Origin: JALXCG01 sp026991065 [NCBI: Gemmatimonadota bacterium]
Lineage (GTDB): Bacteria > GCA-2686955
Length of the DNA: 5,994 nucleotides
Direction of reading: 5' to 3'
Assembly (NCBI GenBank): GCA_026991065.1
Contig: JALXCG010000428.1
Span: 1 to 5,994 of the forward strand
Shown: piece by piece, positions 1-5,734 of the stretch
How positions within the stretch are numbered: the first letter of the stretch is position 1
Layout: the number at the start of each line of letters is the position of its first letter
Program-made: the position numbers and the translations under genes
Notes under the pieces: model-generated
What the model was told of the DNA's origin: nothing
The model's input: the letters and a program-made list of their open reading frames with translations, nothing else
The model's database searches: none

Positions 1-1087
1 CCACCACGATGGCGGCGAGGTAGTCCTGTGTCGGATCGGCGCCGGTCAGTGCGGGAGTCCGGACCAGGGCCGAGCGGTGGTCCGCCGCCACGGAGAGGAC
101 CTCCGCCGGGAACACGTCGAGGCCGGTGACACTGAATGCGACCAGCATGTTCGTTGTGAAGCCGCTACCGGCCAGGTTGACGGTCTCACCGCCTGCCTGG
201 GATCCCTGACCTGGTACGACGCCGTAGAGCGCCAGGGGCTCACCCCCTGAGAAGGAGATGGTCAGCGTGGTGGTCGTCGACTGCACCCGGACCCGGATGG
301 AGTAGTTGCTCTGGGTCGCGGAGTAGAAGTGCGCCACGGCCTTTCCGCCAGAGGTGGTGGTGGTCACGCTGAGGGACTGGGTCGACGTGAAGTAGCCCCC
401 TCCATCGCCCGAAAGTACGGAGGCTTCGAACGCCACGCCGGTCCCGTCAGGCGCGACGCTGCCGTTCTTCTGGATGGTCGCGGTCAGGGTGACGGTCTCG
501 CCGACGATCGGTGCCGAGGGATCGGCGGTGAACGACGTGACCGTCCACGTGTCGGTCGGAGGGGTCGGCGCGGCGGGGGCCGCCGAATTGCCGCCGGAGG
601 GCAGCGGGATTCCGGGATGGGCGACGGCGATCCGGTCCCGCGCCACCCCCAGCTCCCCGGCCAGGTTCGCGGTTGAAGCGCTCACCGCGATGACCCGCCG
701 GCAGCGCCGCAGGAGTTGCGCTTCGGCCCAGCGGGCGACCGGAAGCTGCCAGCCGCTGCGCACCAGGTAGTCGGGATGGTGGAGCAGCCCGACCACCGGT
801 CCGAGCGGGCGCAGGACTCCGCGGGCGAGGGGCAGCAGAACCTGCGGATAGGCGCGGCTTTCGAGCAGCAGAAGATCGCTGGAGTGGTGCGCCAGGTTGC
901 GCGCCAACCAGGCGTGGGCGCGCAGCGGGCGGGCCGCGATGCGTGGCCGCGCGTCGGCCACGTAGAGCAGGCGGAGGGTGTGGCCGCGCCGCCGCAACTG
1001 GTCGGCGATCCGATTGTTGTAGACCATGCCGCCGTCGGTGGGGTTGCGAGAGCCGGAGGAGATGAAGGTGATGCGCAATGGGACCAC
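1..1087 (-). CDS. Chimeric ORF, partial: GT4 glycosyltransferase N-terminal half fused to Ig-like and TIG domains
   Basis: The frame is open for 362 codons and runs off the left edge. Residues ~5-165 read as the N-terminal Rossmann domain of a GT4 (GT-B fold) glycosyltransferase. They show the opening strand LRITFISSG, a glycine loop with DGG and VYNN, RRRGHTLRLLYV, LLHHPDYL, and the usual interdomain stretch RRVIAVSAS followed by IAVAHPGIP. The donor-binding C-terminal Rossmann domain should follow but is absent. Instead there is a Pro/Ala linker (~163-180), an Ig-like domain (~180-282, with VGETVTLTATI, GTGVAFEAS and many Thr/Ser), and a TIG/IPT-like domain (~288-362, with GGETVNLAGSGF and LVRTPAL). 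Such domains belong to exported surface proteins, whereas GT4 enzymes are cytoplasmic, and no signal peptide is present. The start is uncertain: GTG at 1087 is chosen, TTG at 1078 is possible, and no good ribosome site is seen. It follows murJ by ~96 bp in the same frame. It could be a real deletion fusion or an assembly join. Confidence 0.7.
   Translation of the reverse strand, partial: MVPLRITFISSGSRNPTDGGMVYNNRIADQLRRRGHTLRLLYVADARPRIAARPLRAHAWLARNLAHHSSDLLLLESRAYPQVLLPLARGVLRPLGPVVGLLHHPDYLVRSGWQLPVARWAEAQLLRRCRRVIAVSASTANLAGELGVARDRIAVAHPGIPLPSGGNSAAPAAPTPPTDTWTVTSFTADPSAPIVGETVTLTATIQKNGSVAPDGTGVAFEASVLSGDGGGYFTSTQSLSVTTTTSGGKAVAHFYSATQSNYSIRVRVQSTTTTLTISFSGGEPLALYGVVPGQGSQAGGETVNLAGSGFTTNMLVAFSVTGLDVFPAEVLSVAADHRSALVRTPALTGADPTQDYLAAIVV
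573..606 (-). other. Fusion junction between glycosyltransferase and Ig-like/TIG sequence
   Basis: Here the reading frame changes from glycosyltransferase (ending HPGIPLPSGG) to surface-protein sequence (starting GGNSAAPAAPTPPTD). No stop or frameshift marks the change. The second part looks like the mature N-terminus of a lipoprotein just after its lipobox cysteine: a small, flexible Ala/Pro/Thr tether before the first beta domain. The cysteine and signal peptide are missing. The exact breakpoint cannot be placed to the base from one sequence. Confidence 0.45.
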
Positions 1088-1183
1088 GGGGTTGTTCGGG
1101 GGATGGTGGGGGGAGAGGGCGCGCGAGAGTTTCCCAGTGTCGCCGCGCGGTGCGGTTGAATGCAAGCCCGTGGGTGGCCGCCA

Positions 1184-2767
1184 CTACCATCCAAGCAGCC
1201 GCCGCCCGCGTGCCCACGCCTGCCACGCCTCATCGACCCGCAGCGCGAGCAGGGCGCCGCTGTAGAGGAGGAGGGCCAGAAGGACGCTGGTGGCAAAACT
1301 GATGGGGGCCGCCCAGCCGGGCAGCAGCGGATCGAAATAGAAGAAGCAGGAGCGTGCGGCGAGCGCGCCGGCGAGGGCCAGCGCGGAGGCCTTGAGGAGC
1401 AACCACCAGACCGACGAGTCCAGGATCGGTCCCAGGCGGCCGCGGAGAATCAGAAAGCTCGCTCCCAGGTTGAGGAGTTCGGCGATCGCGGTCGCCAGCG
1501 CCAGCCCCTGCACGCCCATGGGGCGGGCGAGGGCGATGCTCAGGCCGATGTTCAGGAACATGGTGACGGTGCTGGCCACCACCGGAGTGGTGGTGTCGGC
1601 CAGGGCATGGTAGGTGCGGGAAAAGAGCGTCAGCGGAACCTGGGCGACGAAGACGAAGAGGTAGAACCCCAGGACCGACGCGGTAATGCGGGTGGCCTGG
1701 GCGTCGAAGGCGCCATGCTGAAAGACCACCCGCACCAGCGGCTCGCGCAGGGCAAACATGGTGCAGGCGGCGGGGAGCAGCAGGAGCAGCGTGCCGCGCA
1801 ACGCCAGGCCGAGGAAGCGGGTCAGCGCGGCGTTGTCGTTCGCCGCGGCGAGGGCGCAGATGCGCGGATAGACGGCGGTGGGGATCGACGAGGTGAGCAG
1901 CGCCGCGGGGATGCTCAGCAGCCGCCAGGCGTAGAAGAGGGCGGAGACGCTGCCGGGGTCCATGCTGCTGGCCAGGAAGCGATCGGTGATCAGCCCCAAT
2001 TGCCCCACTGTGGCGGCGCCGACGATCGGCAGCATCAGGCGCTGCGCATTTCGGGTCGAGCGGCGGGCGGCGCGGCGATCGCCCCGCTCCGGCGCCGGGG
2101 CAAGCAGCACGCTGCGGGCGGCGAGCGCGAGAAAGCCCAGGCCGATGAGGTTGGCCGCCAGCAGCCCGAGGGCGATGGCGTCGGTGCCCAGCGAGCGATG
2201 AAAGAGCGTGACCACGGCGATCAGGGTGATGTTGATCAGCACCGGCGTGGCGGCGACCGCCGGGAACCGATACTGCGCGGTCAAGAGCCCGCTCAGCGCT
2301 TTGCGCCCCACCAGGCCGATCCCCAGGGGGGCGAGCAGCACTGTCAGACGGGCGGCGCGGGCGACATCGTCGGCGCCGAATCCGGGAGCCAGCAGCCGCA
2401 CCAGGGACTCGGATGTGGAAGCCTGGAAGATGCAGGCCAGGCCCAGGAGGAGCAGGCCGCGCCAACTGAGCAGGCGGAAGGCGGCGGCCGCGGTGGCTCT
2501 ACCCTTGGAACGGAGGTCGCGGTGCCAGCGGATCACCGCAACGGTCGACGCGCCCTCGCCGAACGAACGCTCCAGGAAAGCCGGAATCGTCTGGGCGACG
2601 AAAAACGCGTCCATCAGATGGCCGGCGCCGAAGAAGTGGGCGTAGAGGATCTCGCGCAGGAAGCCGAGCAGGCGGGAGGTCAGATTGCCCATCAGCAGTT
2701 GGGCCGCGCTCCGCCCCACGCCCCCAGGAGCCGCCTCCTTCTGCTCGCGCTGCTCCCTACCGGACAT
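1184..2767 (-). CDS. murJ: MurJ/MviN-family lipid-linked glycan flippase
   Basis: A 527-residue inner-membrane protein of the MOP superfamily, matching the usual MurJ length (~510-530), with about 14 hydrophobic segments. Family hallmarks include SRLLGFLRE (31-39), MDAFFVAQTIP (52-62), FGEGAS (69-74), LFYAWRL (277-283), REPLVRVVFQHGAFDAQATR (341-360) and RTYHALADTTTPV (384-396). MurJ flips lipid II; relatives in polysaccharide loci probably flip other undecaprenyl-linked units, and the place behind wzz and a Wzy/WaaL-like gene suggests that here. Against E. coli MurJ, R18, R24, D39, R53, E57 and R270 are kept as R32, R38, D53, R67, E71 and R282. The cavity residue R52 is Glu66 and D269 is Trp281. 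The ATG at 2767 is preferred, with a weak GAAGG 11 bases upstream at 2779-2783. An in-frame GTG at 2845 would add 26 basic residues. The TAG stop is at 1184-1186. The family call is firm; the substrate is not. Confidence 0.9.
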   Translation of the reverse strand: MSGREQREQKEAAPGGVGRSAAQLLMGNLTSRLLGFLREILYAHFFGAGHLMDAFFVAQTIPAFLERSFGEGASTVAVIRWHRDLRSKGRATAAAAFRLLSWRGLLLLGLACIFQASTSESLVRLLAPGFGADDVARAARLTVLLAPLGIGLVGRKALSGLLTAQYRFPAVAATPVLINITLIAVVTLFHRSLGTDAIALGLLAANLIGLGFLALAARSVLLAPAPERGDRRAARRSTRNAQRLMLPIVGAATVGQLGLITDRFLASSMDPGSVSALFYAWRLLSIPAALLTSSIPTAVYPRICALAAANDNAALTRFLGLALRGTLLLLLPAACTMFALREPLVRVVFQHGAFDAQATRITASVLGFYLFVFVAQVPLTLFSRTYHALADTTTPVVASTVTMFLNIGLSIALARPMGVQGLALATAIAELLNLGASFLILRGRLGPILDSSVWWLLLKASALALAGALAARSCFFYFDPLLPGWAAPISFATSVLLALLLYSGALLALRVDEAWQAWARGRRLLGW

Positions 2768-2893
2768 GGCGCGCCGTGCCTTCGCCGCGGTCCGCCGCTG
2801 CAGTCCCCAGCGGATGAGAGCCGCGGCGCTGTGCCTGCGGCCCACCGTGCCGCCGGCGCGGTCCTGGACCCGGATGCCCGGGGGAAAGTTGGC

Positions 2894-4120
2894 TCATGAC
2901 TCCGACTCGGCTGTGGGCAGGGTACTCCGGCGAGTCAGCACCAGGATGGCCACGATGGAGTAGAAACTGTCCCCCAGATGGCCGACGCCGATGAAATAGC
3001 CATTCTCGAAGAAGGCCCGCACCAGGGAGCCGATCACGGTTGCCAGGCAGGCCAACTCCAGTGGGGTCCAGCCGCTGCGACCCGGCCGCAGGGCCGCGGC
3101 CACCAGGCGCCGGCCACGGCCGATGAGGTAGCAGAAGAGCGCGAAGATCAGGGCCGCCATCGGCACCCCCATCTCCGCTGCTTTGTGGATAAAGAGATTG
3201 TGCGCGCCGTGCGCTTGCTGCACGGTGAAGGGGCTGGTGGCCGGCAGGAAGTTCCACTTGTAGTGGTCGTAGAGTCCCGGGCCGACGCCGGTGAAAGGAT
3301 GGCCGTCGATGATCCGCAAACCGGTGAGCCACAGATGCCCCCGGCCGGTGGTGCCCGACTCCAGGCGCAGAATCATCTGCAAATCGTCGAGCCCGTGAAT
3401 GGAGAGCAGCGCCAGCAGGAGAAGCGTGACTGCCGCGGCTCCTCCCAGGAGCAAGCCGGGGCCGCGCCGGCGCCAGACCCAGAGGCCGCCGAGGAGGAGG
3501 CCGGAGATGCCGACCGCGAGCCAGGCGGAGCGCGAGGCGGTGAGCAGCAGGGCCACCCCCATCAGCAGGATGCCGATGAGCCGGCTGGGTTTGGCCGAGT
3601 CGAAAAGGAACTCCGCCGCGAGCATGGGAATCGGCAGGATCAGTGGCAGCGCGGCCGAGTTGCGGTTGATTCCCAGGAGCGGGCTTTTCTGCACGAATGT
3701 GGCCGGGTCGAGCAGGCTGGCGCCCGAGCGTAGTGTTTCGAGCAGGATAACGGCGGCATAGAGAACTCCGCCGGCCACAATCGCCGAACCGAAAGTTTTC
3801 AGTCGATCACGGTCGTCGATCAGTGAGTTGATGGAGACAAACGAAGCGACGAAACAGTAGTAGCTGACGCTGGCTTTGACACTGATCTCGGGACTGCGGG
3901 AGAGCGCCGTGGCGATCGCCATCCAGAGCGCGAAGGCGAAGAGCCAGATGGAGAGGGTGCGATCCAGGACGGGCAGCGACCCTTCGCGCCCCACCGCGCG
4001 CAGCAGTGCATAGGCCAGCAGCAACACCGCCACGAGGTTGGCGGCCACGCGCGGCTCCACTCCCGCCGCGGTGGCCATCGGTGCGAAAAAGGGAAAGACA
4101 ACCCCGATGAGTTGGAGCAT
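2894..4120 (-). CDS. O-antigen ligase/polymerase (Wzy_C, WaaL-like) membrane protein
   Basis: A 408-residue polytopic membrane protein with about 11-12 hydrophobic segments, typical of the O-antigen ligase/Wzy superfamily. It carries the family core: TASRSAWLAVG (194-204), then a large periplasmic loop with TGRGHLW (258-264), GHPFTGVGPGLYDHY (273-287) and AHGAHNLFIHKAAEMG (303-318). The loop Arg and His residues correspond to those needed in this family. Such enzymes either polymerise lipid-linked repeat units (Wzy) or move glycan to lipid A or another acceptor (WaaL); sequence alone does not separate these. Adjacent wzz-like and flippase genes favour polymerase. The ATG at 4120 lies five bases beyond the wzz stop, so translation is probably coupled. 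A start further upstream at 4252 would only read antisense-like frame inside wzz. No strong Shine-Dalgarno sequence is seen. The TGA stop is at 2894-2896. Confidence 0.87.
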   Translation of the reverse strand: MLQLIGVVFPFFAPMATAAGVEPRVAANLVAVLLLAYALLRAVGREGSLPVLDRTLSIWLFAFALWMAIATALSRSPEISVKASVSYYCFVASFVSINSLIDDRDRLKTFGSAIVAGGVLYAAVILLETLRSGASLLDPATFVQKSPLLGINRNSAALPLILPIPMLAAEFLFDSAKPSRLIGILLMGVALLLTASRSAWLAVGISGLLLGGLWVWRRRGPGLLLGGAAAVTLLLLALLSIHGLDDLQMILRLESGTTGRGHLWLTGLRIIDGHPFTGVGPGLYDHYKWNFLPATSPFTVQQAHGAHNLFIHKAAEMGVPMAALIFALFCYLIGRGRRLVAAALRPGRSGWTPLELACLATVIGSLVRAFFENGYFIGVGHLGDSFYSIVAILVLTRRSTLPTAESES

Positions 4121-4125
4121 TGCCG

Positions 4126-5328
4126 CTACTCGCGTTGGGAGCGCAGCGGCAGGTGGAAGACACGCAGTGCGGCCATCCATCTCTCGTAGAGTTCGGGGTC
4201 GGCGCGCTGGGCCAGCTTCAGGCGCTCCTGGAAGAAGAACCGCATGAACCACAGCAACTGGTAGATGAGACAGAGGGCGACGACCACGTAGGCGCGTTTC
4301 GGCTTGTATTTCTTGTCGGGCGTGTAGCCGCGGTCGACCACCCGCAGCCGCGGCTGGTCATAGCCGCTCTCCATCCTTGCGATGGTCAGTTGCGGGATCA
4401 GTTGCTCCAGCAGGGCCTGCTGGATGGAGGATTGCAGGAAGAGGTCGAAATACTCGCGCTGCAGGCCCGGCAGCTCGCTGATCGCGACGCCGGCGCCGCC
4501 CTGGTCGCCATGCAGGAGTTCATCGCGCGCCCGGGTCGCCTCCTCCAGCTTGGTTTCCGCGAGGCGCCGCAGCGGATGTTCCGGCCCGTAGAGCTTCTCC
4601 ACCAGGTGGGCCTGGATCGCGGCGCCGGCCACGGTTGCTTCCGCTTGCGCCAGATTGTTGGCCATGCCTTGTACTTGCGGCTCGAGGGCGAAGATCCCGG
4701 TGCGCTGACTGAACTCCTCCAGCGCCTGAACAGCGGCTGCGTAGTGACCGCGGGTCTCCTCCACCACCTCCTGCAGATAGGTCCCGCGGGCGAGCGCGCC
4801 GTGCCGCGTGATCTCTATCACCTGCTCCTGCAGCCGGTCGAGCAGGAAGTTGACCATGTTGGCCGCCCGTTCCGGCTCATCATCTTCGACCGCGATGGTC
4901 AGGGAGACAATGCGGATCGAGGCGATGCCGCCCTCGATCTCCGGCTCCACGCTGAGCGTGTTGCGCAGGGTGAGGAAGGTGTCTTCCAGGTTGTTCTTGC
5001 CGTAGACCGTTTGCAGGTCGAATTCATCGATCAACGGCCGCCGCAGGGCGCGGGAGTTCAGCAGCGTGATCAGCTCGCGGGCATCCACCGAGCTGCCCGA
5101 CCAGGTGGCCGGCAGCGAGACCCCCCCGAGCAGGCTCAGGTAGCCGCCGCCGGAAGTGCCCTCCGCCGGCAGGACGGTGACGAAGGAGCGGTAGCTCTTG
5201 GGCAGGACCAGACTGATGCCGATGGCCACGATGCCGGCGATGATCGAGCCGATGAGCCAACTCCAACGCCGCTCCGCGAAGGCCGCCAGGAGGCCGAGAA
5301 GGTCGAGGTTCTGGGGGGTGGTTTTCAT
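4126..5328 (-). CDS. Wzz-like polysaccharide chain-length determinant (PCP), no kinase domain
   Basis: A 400-residue inner-membrane protein with the two-helix plan of polysaccharide co-polymerases. It has a short cytoplasmic N-terminus with NLDLLGLLAAF, TM1 at ~24-43, and the early periplasmic signature LPKSYRSFVTVLPAE (42-56). A long, largely helical and coiled-coil periplasmic part (~150-325) follows, with LQREYFDLFLQSS (289-301). The proline-containing approach to TM2 is VVDRGYTPDKKYKPKR (330-345), TM2 is ~346-366, and a basic cytoplasmic tail follows. These proteins oligomerise around the polymerase and set glycan length. There is no Walker-type tyrosine-kinase domain, so it resembles Wzz or kinase-less PCP proteins; a separate BY-kinase could lie elsewhere. 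The ATG at 5328 is preferred because the family N-terminus starts there. A TTG at 5385, with AAGG four bases upstream, would add 19 unlikely residues. It is the first gene behind the promoter near 5430, and its TAG stop is five bases from the next ATG. Confidence 0.9.
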   Translation of the reverse strand: MKTTPQNLDLLGLLAAFAERRWSWLIGSIIAGIVAIGISLVLPKSYRSFVTVLPAEGTSGGGYLSLLGGVSLPATWSGSSVDARELITLLNSRALRRPLIDEFDLQTVYGKNNLEDTFLTLRNTLSVEPEIEGGIASIRIVSLTIAVEDDEPERAANMVNFLLDRLQEQVIEITRHGALARGTYLQEVVEETRGHYAAAVQALEEFSQRTGIFALEPQVQGMANNLAQAEATVAGAAIQAHLVEKLYGPEHPLRRLAETKLEEATRARDELLHGDQGGAGVAISELPGLQREYFDLFLQSSIQQALLEQLIPQLTIARMESGYDQPRLRVVDRGYTPDKKYKPKRAYVVVALCLIYQLLWFMRFFFQERLKLAQRADPELYERWMAALRVFHLPLRSQRE

Positions 5329-5348
5329 GGACGGGAATTCTGCGCGGC

Positions 5349-5376
5349 GGGGAGAGAGGTGGGATGGGGAGGAGGA
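5349..5376 (-). other. Pyrimidine-rich tract in the wzz leader
   Basis: Read on the minus strand, this 28-base stretch is C and T except for two A residues, and lies in the predicted untranslated leader between the promoter and the wzz ATG. No purine-rich ribosome site follows it before the ATG at 5328. It may keep the leader unstructured or be a protein-binding or Rho-type site, but nothing in the sequence decides this. Confidence 0.25.
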
Positions 5377-5426
5377 TGCACGCAACGGACCTTGGCTTTC
5401 CCCGGCAAGGCTCGAAAGACAAGCAG

Positions 5427-5455
5427 AGACTAGGAACCAGAGAGTTGAGTGTCAA
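5427..5455 (-). promoter_or_regulatory. Sigma70-type promoter for the wzz-wzy-murJ unit
   Basis: On the minus strand a perfect -35 box, TTGACA (5455-5450), is followed by a 17-base spacer and TAGTCT (5432-5427), which keeps the first two bases and final T of the -10 consensus. Transcription would start near 5420, leaving a leader of about 90 bases before the wzz ATG. The position in the gap ahead of four co-oriented frames supports it. The weak -10 is the main doubt. Confidence 0.55.
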
Positions 5456-5481
5456 CCGGCACCGGTCGGGAGATTCCCCCA

Positions 5482-5607
5482 GATTCATTCCCCCAAAGGA
5501 TCGTGCTTTGCGGCGTGGGCGACCTCAAGGACTACCGGATCCACGCTTCCAGCGAGAAAGAGATCATTACCGGCGGCTCCTGCTTCAACATCAAGGCGAA
5601 CTTGCGG
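5482..5607 (+). pseudogene. Internal fragment of an AAA/STAND-type ATPase gene
   Basis: About 42 codons on the plus strand, opposite to all neighbours, read like the core of a large family of P-loop 'ATP-binding proteins' common in Cyanobacteria, Chloroflexi and Acidobacteriota. The visible motifs are SFPQRIVLCGVGDLKDYRI, then HASSEKEI, then TGGSCFNIKANLR. In intact relatives this stretch follows the Walker B region and leads into a SLRLGDF-like motif. Here the similarity stops at 5607 and the frame reaches a stop at 5638 after unrelated residues. No Walker A or B sequence or C-terminal domain is present, and full proteins of this kind are several hundred residues long. A GTG at 5449 opens the same frame (63 codons), but it overlaps the minus-strand promoter and is probably accidental. 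I read it as the remnant of a gene lost by deletion or insertion. The family match is from memory of its motifs, so confidence is moderate. Confidence 0.5.
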
Positions 5608-5734
5608 GCCGCGCGGCGCTACCCGCCCCGGGACGGGTGATCGAGGTGGGGCGGACGGAGCAGGCAGCGTGGTCGGTGCAGGCTGTCGGCAAGCAGTCAC
5701 TCGATCTCAGCCGGCCTCCGCTCCGCGATCACCT
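5608..5734. other. Intergenic stretch with no recognisable gene
   Basis: Between the end of the ATPase relic and the stop of the right-hand glycosyltransferase no gene can be supported. A minus-strand frame from 5774 to a stop at 5697 reads like the tail of some protein (TVQVKVIAERRPAEIE) but has no start. No clear hairpin with a T-run, and so no intrinsic terminator, was seen for the glycosyltransferase. Confidence 0.4.

Noticed and set aside
1088-1183. Possible terminator or promoter between murJ and the chimeric frame
   Set aside because: The 96-base gap is GC-rich with short C-runs, but I found neither a stem-loop followed by T residues nor -35/-10 boxes at good spacing.
447-1226. Minus-strand open frame (259 codons) starting inside the end of murJ
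   Set aside because: Its Arg/Pro/Ala-rich product matches nothing, and it is a shifted frame of the glycosyltransferase region. The frame that yields GT4, Ig-like and TIG sequence is the real one.
682-1296. Minus-strand open frame (204 codons) overlapping murJ and the glycosyltransferase
   Set aside because: It overlaps two better-supported genes in another frame and has no recognisable domain.
1160-2899. Long plus-strand open frame (579 codons) antisense to the flippase
   Set aside because: It is dominated by Gln, Gly, Glu, Arg and Ala in low-complexity runs with no domain or hydrophobic pattern, as expected opposite a GC-rich membrane-protein gene. The minus strand carries clear MurJ motifs.
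4121-4252. Upstream extension of the polymerase/ligase gene by 44 codons
   Set aside because: The extension lies wholly inside wzz, is Arg/Pro-rich and lacks membrane character. The ATG at 4120 directly precedes the first hydrophobic segment.
4120-5433. Long plus-strand open frame (437 codons) antisense to the Wzz-like gene
   Set aside because: It mirrors the wzz gene almost exactly and shows no family motif. The minus strand has two TM helices and the PCP signature.
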